The notes below the pieces were generated by a model. The model saw nothing but the letters and a program-made list of their open reading frames with translations, had not been told where the DNA came from and searched no databases. This document shows positions 41,093-50,385 of a DNA stretch of 64,000 bases, in pieces; positions within the stretch are counted from its first letter, which is position 1; every line of letters starts with the position of its first letter. Both the position numbers and the translations under genes were made by a program. Source of the stretch: Azospirillum fermentarium (lineage in GTDB: Bacteria > Pseudomonadota > Alphaproteobacteria > Azospirillales > Azospirillaceae); NCBI RefSeq assembly GCF_025961205.1, contig NZ_JAOQNH010000001.1:2690001-2754000 (forward strand). Reading direction: 5' to 3'.

Positions 41093-42340
41093 ATGGTCAA
41101 GAGTCTCCCGGGTCCTCTGGTGGTCCATCCGCATAATGTCTATTCGGGCTCCACCCTGCATACGGAGGGAAAGTTCGATACGCCCGGTCCGGGGCGCAAC
41201 GCCCTGTTCACCACGGTCATTCTTCCCGATGGCCAGCAGCACCGCGTCCAGATCGACACCGGTTCCTGCGGTCTGGTGCTGCCCGCCTCGATGCTGACGG
41301 ATTCGGCGGGCAAGCCTCTGCCGCACGTCAAATATGTCCGGTCTTTTTCGATGACCTACCACCCCAGCGGTGATGTGGTCGCCGGCGCCATCTATGCGAT
41401 CGAGTATGTCCAGTTCCCGCTCGCCGACGGGTCCGGCGTGGTCACGACCGATCCCCTCTACATCCTGGGGACGGACAGGGGCGATCCGGGGATGATGGGC
41501 ATCGGCTTCGGGCGCGCCAACGTCCCGGCGGGCACGGACCAGCCCTATCCCAACTGCGTGCCGCCGGCCGGCCTGTTTTCCAGCAGCCAGCCGGCCGCCG
41601 ATACCGACGGCGAAGCGGCCAAGAATCCCGCGCAGTTGAGCAACGCCCTGCTGAACATCCAGGGAATGGCCGCGGGGACCGTCCCCGCCAATTATGTCAT
41701 CACCAGCGGACCGATCTCGGCGCTGGCGCTGGGCGTCGATTCGACCGACCTGGGGAAATTCGATTTCCTCACGCTGAGCAAACAGTACCCGAAGCTCACG
41801 TCCTATCCGCCGAACTCGCCCTATTACGCCACCCCGTCCTACCAGATCACGCTGAGCGCGTACAACGACGGCAAGCCGTTCCCCTGCCCCACCCTGCTCG
41901 ACACCGGCGTGGATTGCATCATGATCCGCATCCCCCCCGGCGGCGATTCCAAGCACAGCATCAGCGGCTGGACGAGCGGCTATGACTGGGCCAGCCCCAA
42001 CCTGCTGGGCCAGACCCTCACCGTCAGCGCCTATCCCACCGGCTCCACCACCCCGATGATGCAGTACAGCTTTGCGTTCGGCACCGTCCACGCGACCTAC
42101 ACCGGCTCCAGCCCCAGCAACGCGACGGTCACCGCCAACCTCGACCCGGCCCAGGGTTCCACCGCCATGGCCCCCAGCAATCTGCTGCCCCTGGCGGAGG
42201 CGAGCACCGCCCCCACGACCTTCTTCATCAATATCGGCATCAATCCTTTGGCGAATTATGACTATTGCTTCGATGCCAATAACAGCCGCGTAGGCTTCCG
42301 GCCGGCTCTGGCCCCCTTCGACAACGGCGGGATCCAGTAA
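41093..42340 (+). CDS. Pepsin-like aspartic protease
   Basis: A 415-residue protein with two aspartic-protease motifs at the spacing of two-lobed pepsins: QIDTGSCGLVLP (Asp55) and LLDTGVDCIMI (Asp270). Further pepsin-like elements are GMMGIGFGRA after the first lobe and NYDYCFDANNSRVGFRP at the end, a frequent last strand. Such proteins are common in eukaryotes and scarce in bacteria. GGAG lies before ATG 41093; no clear signal peptide is seen. It stands between an AT-rich promoter region and a strong hairpin. It could process the nearby candidate precursor, but nothing shows this directly. Confidence 0.72.
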   Translation: MVKSLPGPLVVHPHNVYSGSTLHTEGKFDTPGPGRNALFTTVILPDGQQHRVQIDTGSCGLVLPASMLTDSAGKPLPHVKYVRSFSMTYHPSGDVVAGAIYAIEYVQFPLADGSGVVTTDPLYILGTDRGDPGMMGIGFGRANVPAGTDQPYPNCVPPAGLFSSSQPAADTDGEAAKNPAQLSNALLNIQGMAAGTVPANYVITSGPISALALGVDSTDLGKFDFLTLSKQYPKLTSYPPNSPYYATPSYQITLSAYNDGKPFPCPTLLDTGVDCIMIRIPPGGDSKHSISGWTSGYDWASPNLLGQTLTVSAYPTGSTTPMMQYSFAFGTVHATYTGSSPSNATVTANLDPAQGSTAMAPSNLLPLAEASTAPTTFFINIGINPLANYDYCFDANNSRVGFRPALAPFDNGGIQ

Positions 42341-42375
42341 CCGGCCGCCGCAGACCGGTGCCTTTTTCCGGTGAT

Positions 42376-42403
42376 GCCGGCGGCTGCCATCGCAGCCGCC
42401 GGC
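42376..42403. terminator. Perfect 12-bp hairpin between convergent genes
   Basis: GCCGGCGGCTGC and GCAGCCGCCGGC pair with a 4-nt loop, 36 nt after the protease stop and 25 nt past the end of the FkbM gene. There is no T-tract, but its place and strength suggest a two-way terminator. Confidence 0.55.
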
Positions 42404-42427
42404 AACCGGGGCCGGCCTGGAGGAGAG

Positions 42428-43723
42428 TTACCCTAGCCCCCGTTCCAATCCGCTGAGAACGAAGCGGAAACCGACGGTGCGCGGGTCGCCGGGGTTGCCG
42501 AGATAGCTGCGCGCCTCCAGCGCGTATTCGGATTCCAGGAACAGCCAGTTGGTTCCGGCCTTCAGCGGCACCGTCACCGTGCTTGCCCGGTCGGTCACGT
42601 CATGAAAGCGGACATCCTCGTTCACGGCCAGCATGACCGGATGCGCGGCCCGTTCGGAATGCTTGGTGTAGACCGGGCCGAACTCCAGCGTCAGTTCCAC
42701 GGGTTCGGCGAGAACGGCGCACAGCCCGCTGCGCGTCCCCGTGATCACCGCCGGCGTGCCCAGGGACCAGCCGTCGTCATACCGGTTCAGCAGGACGAAC
42801 ACCCCCGCCGGGCCGGACAGCGCCGTCCCCCACTCGCGCACCGGCAGCGGCGCCGCGCCGGCCACCGCATCGCCCAGCCCCTCCGGCACGGTGTGGCAGC
42901 ACAGCAGATCGTCCACCTGATCCCCGGCGATCATCAGACAGCGCAGTTGCGCGTAGCTGCCGACCCGGTGCAGGCGCGAATCCCGGCCCATCAGGAACAG
43001 ATAGGGGAAACGCCCGGACAGCGCGCGGAAGAAGAGGACATCGCGCGGCATCTCCGGGAAAACGGTGCTCCCGGCCTTGCGCTGCGGCGCCACGGCGAAT
43101 TCGAAGATGGCGACGGTGCCCGGATGGGCAAAGGCGGCGGCCCCGCCGGCCAGCACCTCGATCTCGTGCCCTTCGACGTCCACCTTGATGAAGCCGGCGT
43201 GGGAGACCCCGGCCGAGCGCATCCAACGGTCCAGACCCTCCAGCCGGATGGTCTGCACATAGCGCATGCCGCGGTCGGCAAGGTTGATCCGTTCGCCGGG
43301 CGTAAGCTGGCGGGCGTTGCCCAGCATCGTCCGGTCAACGACGATCTCGGCCTCGCCCGGCCCGTCGGACAGGCCGAGCTGAACCGGCGTCACGTTGGCG
43401 ACGGCGTTCTGTTCGACGTTGCGGCGCAGGAAGGCGAAGGTGTGCTCCACCGGCTCGAAGGAATAGACGTGCCCCTCCGCGGCGAAGACGGCCATGGCCA
43501 GCGCGCTGGTGCCGATATTGCCGCCGACGTCCAGGCAGACCGAACCCCGCCGGATGACACGGGCATAAACATCGAGGTGCCAGGGCTCCCACGACCGGGT
43601 TTCGGCAAGGCTGCCGGCAAGAAGGCCATCGTTGCCGTCGTTGATGATGGCGAAGTTCTGCCCGGCAACCGTGAAGGTGTAGGTCTTGATGTTGGAATCG
43701 AGAAAGGCAGGGTCAGGGGTCAT
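42428..43723 (-). CDS. FkbM-family methyltransferase with C-terminal extension
   Basis: A 431-residue protein (start taken at MTPDPAFLD; an ATG at 43774 is possible). Residues 45-250 are an FkbM-type SAM methyltransferase: VCLDVGGNIGTSALAMA (motif I), SFEPVEHTF, and FIKVDVEGHEIEVL, the family hallmark. The last 180 residues are mostly predicted beta and may bind the substrate. FkbM enzymes O-methylate sugars or polyketides. It lies between two biosynthetic regions, so the target may be a glycan or either product. Confidence 0.85.
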   Translation of the reverse strand: MTPDPAFLDSNIKTYTFTVAGQNFAIINDGNDGLLAGSLAETRSWEPWHLDVYARVIRRGSVCLDVGGNIGTSALAMAVFAAEGHVYSFEPVEHTFAFLRRNVEQNAVANVTPVQLGLSDGPGEAEIVVDRTMLGNARQLTPGERINLADRGMRYVQTIRLEGLDRWMRSAGVSHAGFIKVDVEGHEIEVLAGGAAAFAHPGTVAIFEFAVAPQRKAGSTVFPEMPRDVLFFRALSGRFPYLFLMGRDSRLHRVGSYAQLRCLMIAGDQVDDLLCCHTVPEGLGDAVAGAAPLPVREWGTALSGPAGVFVLLNRYDDGWSLGTPAVITGTRSGLCAVLAEPVELTLEFGPVYTKHSERAAHPVMLAVNEDVRFHDVTDRASTVTVPLKAGTNWLFLESEYALEARSYLGNPGDPRTVGFRFVLSGLERGLG

Positions 43724-44152
43724 CGGCTCATCATCAGCGTTGTCGGCGGCGGAAACCGCGCCACGATACCACATGAGCCGGCGCACGGGCGATGAATGAC
43801 ACGGGACGGTTGGGCGAACCGCGCCGATCCATCCTCTGCGTGCGTCCCCTCCTCCCGGCGGGCACAAACGGCAGCGATGCGGCAGCCGGAAAACACCCCA
43901 CCGGCCGAACCGGCGCAGCAGCACGGGAGCGGACAGGGGAAAAGCAAAGAAAATCTCCGTATCACATACAGTTGCAGGGGACCGTGCACCCCGCCCCTAC
44001 CCGGATGCCGGCGGGGCACAAGCATCTGGACTTCCCGGATTACCAAGGCATAATGACCCGGACGGCGCTTTACGCCATTGGTTTTGTTTAATTTTATTTC
44101 CAATTCGAACAAAATCGACACACACCACTCCACGCAGGGAAAGGGGCCAGTC
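43724..44152. other. Divergent intergenic region, no gene supported
   Basis: A 99-codon frame at 43792-44091 has no ribosome binding site or family resemblance. Near the right end the region turns AT-rich and contains TTTTGTT (44082-44088) and its complement AACAAAA (44108-44114), a possible operator for the DUF697 gene. Confidence 0.4.
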
Positions 44153-44635
44153 ATGAGCGAGCGGTTGGAAGACGCACACAAGATCACCCGCACCGCAGCC
44201 AAATGGGCGGCAGGGGCCGGGCTTATTCCGGTGCCCTTGCTGGATGTGGCCGGCGTGTCCGGGGTGCAGATCAAGCTGGTGAACGATCTGGCCAAGCTCT
44301 ACGGCATTCCCTTCGCCAAGGACCGCGTCAAGACCCTCGTCGCCACCCTTCTCGGCGGTGCCGTGCCGTCGGCGCTGACCAGCGGCGTGTTCTCGCTGGT
44401 CAAGACGGTGCCGGTGGTCGGCCCGCTGGCCGGCATCGCCCTGATGCCGGCCCTGTCCGCCGCCTCGACCCTGGCGCTGGGCACCGTGTTCATCCAGCAT
44501 TTCGAAGCCGGCGGCACCCTGCTGGACTTCGACCCGGAAAAGATGCGCGCCTATTACAGGGACGAGTTCGAGCGCGCCAAGGCCGCCGGTCCGCTGGAAC
44601 CGGCCGTTCCCGGCGATACGGCGGCGGCCATCTGA
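44153..44635 (+). CDS. DUF697-family membrane-associated protein
   Basis: A 160-residue protein with AAAGGGG before the ATG. The sequence TAAKWAAGAGLIPVPLLDVAGVSGVQIKLVNDLAKLYG followed by two hydrophobic helices (about 62-80 and 88-115) fits DUF697, a domain often next to or fused with small GTPases (YcjF-like); the key segments are AGLIPVPLLDVA and VVGPLAGIALMP. The C-terminal tail is charged. Function is unknown. A strong hairpin follows. Confidence 0.75.
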   Translation: MSERLEDAHKITRTAAKWAAGAGLIPVPLLDVAGVSGVQIKLVNDLAKLYGIPFAKDRVKTLVATLLGGAVPSALTSGVFSLVKTVPVVGPLAGIALMPALSAASTLALGTVFIQHFEAGGTLLDFDPEKMRAYYRDEFERAKAAGPLEPAVPGDTAAAI

Positions 44636-44655
44636 CCACCTGCCCGGCTCCGCAG

Positions 44656-44685
44656 GGTGGCGGCCCGTGAGAACGGGCGGCCACC
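44656..44685 (+). terminator. Hairpin after the DUF697 gene
   Basis: GGTGGCGGCCCGT and ACGGGCGGCCACC pair with one mismatch and a GAGA loop, 20 nt after the stop. A CTTTT tract follows only 15 nt later, so termination is likely but not classical. Confidence 0.45.
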
Positions 44686-44728
44686 CCGGGCGGCGGATCC
44701 CTTTTCCCATGACGCTGCGAGGCTGGTC

Positions 44729-44899
44729 ATGATGCCTGTGCTTGTCTATGTGGGCATATGCCTGCTGATCGGAGTGATCGGGGAAAGCCGCCGGGGCGGC
44801 TTCGTGCTGTATTTCCTGCTGGCCTTCGCCATCACGCCGCCTGTGGCGCTGCTGGTCATGATCCTGATGTCGCCCCGCCCCAAGAAGCCGGCGGTGTAG
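44729..44899 (+). CDS. Small two-helix membrane protein
   Basis: A 56-residue protein, MMPVLVYVGICLL onward, with two hydrophobic segments (about 3-15 and 25-47) joined by GESRRGGF, and a basic tail PRPKKPAV. This pattern of an RRGG turn between two helices is seen in small uncharacterised alphaproteobacterial membrane proteins. No strong ribosome binding site is present (GAGGCTGGTC). Function unknown. Confidence 0.5.
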   Translation: MMPVLVYVGICLLIGVIGESRRGGFVLYFLLAFAITPPVALLVMILMSPRPKKPAV

Positions 44900-45021
44900 C
44901 AGCCCCCTCCACCCGGTCCGCACCGGCGCGCGCGCAACGCCCCCCTCGGGGCCGGCGGGCCACCCATGCCCTGTCTGTTTGAAGAGGCGCGGCCCGCGCC
45001 GCAACGGGAGTCCTTGCCACG

Positions 45022-46329
45022 ATGACGGCACCCACCGCCTCCGCCGCCCCGCCGACCTCCCGTGGGGCCGGTCTTTCATCCCGGATACGGCGGTGGGTCA
45101 GCGAACATGCGCGGGTGTTGCTGATCGCGCTTCTCATCGTTCTGACGCTGTTCGCCTATGCGGCCCCCAGCATGATCGCGGTGGTTCCGGCGGGCCATGG
45201 GGGCGTGCTGTGGCGGGCGCTGGCCGGCGGGACCGTGCGCGGGGTGGTGCTGAGCGAGGGGGTCCACGTCATCGCCCCGTGGAACCGGGTCTTTCTCTAC
45301 GACATGCGCCAGCACGAAGAGACGCGCACATATTCCGCCATCGCCGGCAACGGCCTGTCCATCGAGGTGGACATCGGCTTCATCTATCATCTGCGCCCCC
45401 AGACGCTGGCGACCCTCCACCAGAAGGTCGGCCCCGACTATCTGGAGGTGCTGCTGATGTCGCAGATCGGCACCGTGGCCCGCGACAGCATCGCCCGCTG
45501 GCCCGCCGATGCCCTGTACGGCCCCGACCGGGCGAAGATCGAGGCCGACATCTTCAACCGGCTGGTGGACCGCGCCAACCTGAACAACATCACCAGCGCC
45601 GCCAAGGCACAGATCAAGGGCGAAGCCGACATCATCAAGTCCGGCACCGACAGCGACGAGGACGATTACTTCGAACTCGACAACGTGATGATCCGCGAGG
45701 TGACGCTGCCCGAACAGGTGCAATCGGCCATCCGCCGCAAGATCGAACAGCAGGAAATGGTGCTGGAGTACCAGCACCGGCTGGACCGCGAACGGCTGGA
45801 AAGCGAACGCAAGGCGGTGGAGGCCGAGGGCATCCGCAAGTTCCAGGAAACCGTGCAGCAGGGCATCTCCGACACCTATCTGGCGTGGCGGGGGATCGAG
45901 GCGACCGTGCAGCTCGCCACCTCCAACAACGCCAAGGTGGTGGTGATCGGCAACAACAGCCACGGGCTGCCGATCATCTTCAACACCGGGCCGGACGCCG
46001 GCCTGTCCGGCACCGCGGGCGCGGTGACGGGCGGCACGGCGGCGGCGGAACAGCACCCCCCCGCCGGCACCGCCACGGGAACCGCCCTGCCCCCGGCGCC
46101 ACCGCCCGCCGCCGCACCGCCCGCGTCCGGCCCCCCGGCTCCCCTGCGCAAGCCCGAGGGCGAACCGCCGCGGGAGAAGGCGCCGCCCCAGGAGCAGGGG
46201 CGCAAGACCAGCGAATTCCAGCCGGCCCCCGCCGCCGCGGAGCCGGTCACGGAAAAGGACGTGGCCGGGGGCAGCGCCCTGCTGACCATCCCCTATCTCG
46301 GGCTGACGGTTCCGCAGCCGTTCCGCTGA
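45022..46329 (+). CDS. SPFH/prohibitin-domain membrane protein
   Basis: A 435-residue protein with an N-terminal membrane helix (about 33-53) and an SPFH domain (55-260): VPAGHGGVLWR, GVVLSEGVHVIAPWNRVFLYD and VDIGFIYHLRP are typical. A helical stretch rich in Glu and Arg (255-310) follows and the last 100 residues are Pro/Ala-rich and disordered. SPFH proteins form ring-shaped scaffolds in membrane microdomains and often guard proteases. It precedes the NRPS-PKS genes by 81 nt in the same direction, but a shared role is not evident. Confidence 0.85.
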   Translation: MTAPTASAAPPTSRGAGLSSRIRRWVSEHARVLLIALLIVLTLFAYAAPSMIAVVPAGHGGVLWRALAGGTVRGVVLSEGVHVIAPWNRVFLYDMRQHEETRTYSAIAGNGLSIEVDIGFIYHLRPQTLATLHQKVGPDYLEVLLMSQIGTVARDSIARWPADALYGPDRAKIEADIFNRLVDRANLNNITSAAKAQIKGEADIIKSGTDSDEDDYFELDNVMIREVTLPEQVQSAIRRKIEQQEMVLEYQHRLDRERLESERKAVEAEGIRKFQETVQQGISDTYLAWRGIEATVQLATSNNAKVVVIGNNSHGLPIIFNTGPDAGLSGTAGAVTGGTAAAEQHPPAGTATGTALPPAPPPAAAPPASGPPAPLRKPEGEPPREKAPPQEQGRKTSEFQPAPAAAEPVTEKDVAGGSALLTIPYLGLTVPQPFR

Positions 46330-46410
46330 TCCGGTCCCGCCCGGACCACCCGCCTTCCCGCCGCATCAGGATCCCGATACCCGATTCCCACACCCACAAG
46401 GGACAGCGCC

Positions 46411-49400
46411 ATGCACGACGCCGCCACCGCCGGGACCATCCCCGCCATCGCCCCCGACAGCGCCGAAGCCGCCCTGCGGGCGCTGCCGGGGGTGCTGGAC
46501 GCCTGTGTCCTGGCCCGCCGCACGGTGGACGGGGGGGACGCGCTGGTGGGGTACGTCACCATGCGCGACGGCGCGGCCCCGCCGCCCGCCTTCGGCGGCC
46601 TGTGGGCGGTGGTGCGGGTGAACCGGATGCCGCGCGGAACCGGTGGGATCATCGACCGCACCGCATTGGAACGGGTGCCGGTGTGGGATGACGGGCTGTC
46701 CGCCGCGTGGCGGGACCGGCTGGCCGCATCCCCCGGCCTCACCGGCGCCGTCGTGACGGTGCAGCCGGCGGACCTGAGCCGCCCCCGCCTGCATCTGGCC
46801 GACCTGCTGCCGGACCACGGCGCGGCGGCGGAGATGGAGGACGGCGGCGCTGCCGCCCCTCCCGCCCACGGCCAGCGCGCCGTCATCGGCCAGCCGCTGT
46901 CGGACCGCCTGGCGCTCGCCCGCGGGGCCGATCTGGTGCCCGACCCGGCCTTTCCCTGGACCTTTGCGGCAGCACTCGACCGGGCGGCGGCCACGCCCGG
47001 CGCGCACATCGTCCATGTGGCCGATGATTTCGGCGAAACCACCGAAACCTATGCCGCCCTGCGCGGCCGCGCCCGCCGCACCCTGGGCGGGCTGCGGCGG
47101 CTGGGGCTGGAGCGGGGAGCACGGGTCATCATCGACGCCTCCGACAGCAAAACCCTGCTGGGCGCCTTCTGGGGAGCGGTGCTGGGGGGCATGGTGCCGG
47201 TGCCCATGCTGCTGCACACCGCCGCCGGGACGGGGGTGGAGCGGCTGCGGCTGGTGTGGGATTTTCTGGGCAAGCCCCCGGTGGTGGCCGGGGCCGCGGC
47301 CATCGCCGCCCTGGCCCCGCGGCTGGCGGAACACGGGCTGCCGGCGCTGACCCTGACCGACGGGCGGGATCTGGAAAGCGCCCCGGCGGACGAGCCCGCC
47401 CCCGCCACCGACCCGGACGAGCCGGCGCTGATCCTGCTGACCTCGGGCAGCACGGGCGTGCCCAAGGGGGTGGTCGGTTCCCACCGCAGCCTGCTCAGCA
47501 TGGTGGCGGCCATGGCGCAGTTGGAAGGGTTCGGGGCGGCGGACGCCACGCTGAACTGGATGCCGCTGGACCATGTGGGGGCGATTGCCTTCTTCAGCCT
47601 GCTGCCCACGGCGCTGGGGGCCAGCCAGGTGCATGTGCGCACCGACCCCGTGCTGCGCGAACCGCTGCGTTGGCTGGACCTGATGGACCGCCACCGGGCG
47701 TCCATCGGCTGGGCGCCCAACTTCGCCTATGCCCTGATCGCACAGGCCGTGGCGGCGGCGGCGGACCGCACGTGGGATCTGTCGTCCATGCGTTTTCTGG
47801 TCAACGCGGGCGAGGCGGTGTCCAACGGCACCATGGCGGAATTCTTCGGGCGGCTGAACCGGCACGGGCTGCGCCCCGGCGCCATCCGCCCCAGCTTCGG
47901 CATGACCGAAACCGCGTCGGCCATCACCACCGCCCCGTGGTTCGCCCGCGAAACCGCCGTTCCCTTCATGGATCTGGGGCCGCCGGTGCCCACCGCCGCC
48001 GTGCGCATCGTGTCCGAAGACGGCACCCTGCTGCGGGAGGGGGAGATCGGGCAGCTTGAGCTGTCCGGCCCGCAGATCTTCCGCGGCTATCACACCCGCC
48101 CCGACCTGACGGCGGAGGCGTTCCGCGACGGCTGGTTCCGCTCGGGCGATCTGGCCTATCTGGCCGATGGGCGGCTGTTCATCACCGGGCGCGACAAGGA
48201 CGTCATCATCGTCAACGGCGCCAACATCTACAGCCACGAGATCGAAACGGCGCTGGCCCCCGTGCCCGGCCTGGACCGCACCTGCACCGCGGCGGTGGGG
48301 GTGCGCCCGCCCGGTGCCGGCACCGACCGGGTGGCGGTGTTCTTTCACGCACCGGCCCACGGTCACGACGGCCGGGCGGTGGCCGGCATCGTGCGGGCCA
48401 TCCGGCGGCGGCTGTCGGCGGAACTGGGGGTCGCCGCCGATCTGGTGATTCCCATCGAACCGGAGCGGGTGCCGCGCACCTCCATCGGCAAGATCCGCCG
48501 CCCGCAGTTGAAGACGTGGTTCGAAAACGGTGATTTCGACGAGGCGGTGCGGCGGATCGAGCGGCTGACCGCCGGCCCCGCCACCCTGCCCGACTGGTTC
48601 TTCGAAAAAACCTGGACGCCCCTGCCCCCCGCCGTCGCCGCCACCGGGCCGCGGGGCGGCGTGCTGGCCTTCACCCATGGCGGCCCGCTGGCGGCGGCGC
48701 TGCGGGATACGGCCCCCGGTGACGCCTGGACCGACGTGACGGCGGACGACGGCGGCCCCTTCGATGGCCTGCTGGCCGGGGCCGCGGCCCGGCGCATCCT
48801 CTATCTGTGGACCCATGGCCGCGGCGAAGGCGGCGTCACGCCGCTGCTGCGGCTGGGGCAGGCGCTGCAGCGCCTGCCCGACGCCGCCCGCCCGGACGAG
48901 CTGACCGTGGTGGTTTCCAGCGGCCAGCCTGTCCGCCCCGGCGATGCGCTGGCCGGGGAACGGGCCGCCCTGCCCGGCCTGCTGGCGGCGCTGGCGGCGG
49001 AGGTGCCGGGGCTGGCCTGCCGCCTGATCGACCTGCCGGACGGCGGCGATCCCGCACCGCTGCTGGACGAATGGGCCGCGGCCCCGTCGGAACCGGAGAT
49101 TGCGTTGCGCGACGGGCAGCGGCTGGCCGCCCGCTTCGTGCCGGTGGACACCCGCGGGTGCGCCCGCCCCCTGCCCCCCGGCGGGGTGGTGCTGGTGACC
49201 GGCGGGCTGGGCGGCGTCGGGCGGCTGGTGGCGCCGCACCTGCTGACCCGCCACAAGGCGCGGCTGCTGCTGGTGGGCCGCACCGCCGAAACGGATCTGG
49301 ACGGGGAGCGGGCCGCCGCCCTGGCCGCCCTGCGCGCCCAGGGGGATGTGCTCTACGCCGCCGCCGACGTGACGGCCCCCGCCGCCCTGCGCGCCGCCGC

Positions 49401-50385
49401 CGAGGCCGCCCGCACCCGCTGGGGCCAGCCGCTGGCCGGCATCGTCCATCTGGCGGGCGAGGGCAGCCCCCGGCCCCTGGCCGATGAGACGGCGGAGCGG
49501 CTGTCCGCCGCCGTCGCCGCCCGCACCGCCGCCCTGCCCGCCCTGCTGGATCTGATCGCGGGGCGGGCGGATGCGTTCCTGCTGGTGGGCGCCAGCGTGG
49601 CCGGGGCGCTGGGCGGGGCGGCCATGGCCCCCTATGCCGCCGCCAACGCCGCCCTGGCGGCGCAGACCGCCGCCCGCATCGCCGCGGGCGACCGGCGGCT
49701 GCGGTTCACCGCCTTTTCCTCCTGGCGCGACACCGGCATGAGCCGCGGGATCACGGCGCCCGAACGGGTGCGCGCCGCCGGGCTGCACGTCATCGGCCCC
49801 GCCGCCGGGCTGGCCAGCCTGGACGCGGCGCTGGGGCTGCCGGGCCGTTATCTGCTGATCGGCATGGACGGCGATCACCCGCGCCACGCCCCCCGCGTGC
49901 CCGGCCCGGTGCAGGCGCTGGACACCCCCGCCGCCACGGTGACCGGGCCGGCGGCCCTGGACGGCACCGCGGTGCTGGAGGACCGTTTCGGCACCGCCGT
50001 CACCGCCCCGGTGACGGCGGCGGAGAGCCTGACCCGCCGGGACGACGCCGCGGAGCCGCCGGACGGCCCCGCCGAACGCCGCCTTGCCCGCATCTGGGAG
50101 GCGGTGCTGGGCACGGCGGTGGAGGGGCGGCACGACGATTTCTTCGCCCTGGGCGGCAATTCCCTGCGGGCGGCACAGGTGGCGGCGCGGGTGCGCGACA
50201 CCTTCCGCATCGACCTGCCGGTGATGGCGGTGCTGACCGGCCCCACCGTCGCCCGTCTGGCCGAGGCGCTGCGGGCATTGGAGCCCAAGCCCGGCTTCGC
50301 CGACACCCTGGCCCGCCGGCTGGAGGAGATCGAACGGATGACGCCGGAACAGCGCGCGGCCCTGCGCACGGGGAAACCATCATGA
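46411..50385 (+). CDS. NRPS-PKS loading module, A-KR-T
   Basis: A 1324-residue protein. Residues 10-140 look like the small C-terminal half of an adenylation domain; about 160-690 form an acyl-ligase-type adenylation domain with LTSGSTGVPKGVV and SFGMTETAS; a ketoreductase at about 925-1130 has VTGGLGGVGR and a Ser...Tyr pair (GASVAG, APYAAANA); carrier Ser1251 is in LGGNS. A-KR-T starter units occur in PksJ of bacillaene, where an alpha-keto acid is loaded and reduced. I infer an alpha-hydroxy-acyl or related starter. It overlaps the next gene by 4 nt. Confidence 0.88.
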   Translation: MHDAATAGTIPAIAPDSAEAALRALPGVLDACVLARRTVDGGDALVGYVTMRDGAAPPPAFGGLWAVVRVNRMPRGTGGIIDRTALERVPVWDDGLSAAWRDRLAASPGLTGAVVTVQPADLSRPRLHLADLLPDHGAAAEMEDGGAAAPPAHGQRAVIGQPLSDRLALARGADLVPDPAFPWTFAAALDRAAATPGAHIVHVADDFGETTETYAALRGRARRTLGGLRRLGLERGARVIIDASDSKTLLGAFWGAVLGGMVPVPMLLHTAAGTGVERLRLVWDFLGKPPVVAGAAAIAALAPRLAEHGLPALTLTDGRDLESAPADEPAPATDPDEPALILLTSGSTGVPKGVVGSHRSLLSMVAAMAQLEGFGAADATLNWMPLDHVGAIAFFSLLPTALGASQVHVRTDPVLREPLRWLDLMDRHRASIGWAPNFAYALIAQAVAAAADRTWDLSSMRFLVNAGEAVSNGTMAEFFGRLNRHGLRPGAIRPSFGMTETASAITTAPWFARETAVPFMDLGPPVPTAAVRIVSEDGTLLREGEIGQLELSGPQIFRGYHTRPDLTAEAFRDGWFRSGDLAYLADGRLFITGRDKDVIIVNGANIYSHEIETALAPVPGLDRTCTAAVGVRPPGAGTDRVAVFFHAPAHGHDGRAVAGIVRAIRRRLSAELGVAADLVIPIEPERVPRTSIGKIRRPQLKTWFENGDFDEAVRRIERLTAGPATLPDWFFEKTWTPLPPAVAATGPRGGVLAFTHGGPLAAALRDTAPGDAWTDVTADDGGPFDGLLAGAAARRILYLWTHGRGEGGVTPLLRLGQALQRLPDAARPDELTVVVSSGQPVRPGDALAGERAALPGLLAALAAEVPGLACRLIDLPDGGDPAPLLDEWAAAPSEPEIALRDGQRLAARFVPVDTRGCARPLPPGGVVLVTGGLGGVGRLVAPHLLTRHKARLLLVGRTAETDLDGERAAALAALRAQGDVLYAAADVTAPAALRAAAEAARTRWGQPLAGIVHLAGEGSPRPLADETAERLSAAVAARTAALPALLDLIAGRADAFLLVGASVAGALGGAAMAPYAAANAALAAQTAARIAAGDRRLRFTAFSSWRDTGMSRGITAPERVRAAGLHVIGPAAGLASLDAALGLPGRYLLIGMDGDHPRHAPRVPGPVQALDTPAATVTGPAALDGTAVLEDRFGTAVTAPVTAAESLTRRDDAAEPPDGPAERRLARIWEAVLGTAVEGRHDDFFALGGNSLRAAQVAARVRDTFRIDLPVMAVLTGPTVARLAEALRALEPKPGFADTLARRLEEIERMTPEQRAALRTGKPS

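Noticed and set aside
43792..44091. 99-codon frame between the FkbM and DUF697 genes
   Set aside because: No ribosome binding site, no family features, and mixed base composition.
46366..50133. A minus-strand open frame of 1255 codons opposite the loading module
   Set aside because: Same composition artefact; the plus strand encodes A-KR-T domains with intact motifs.
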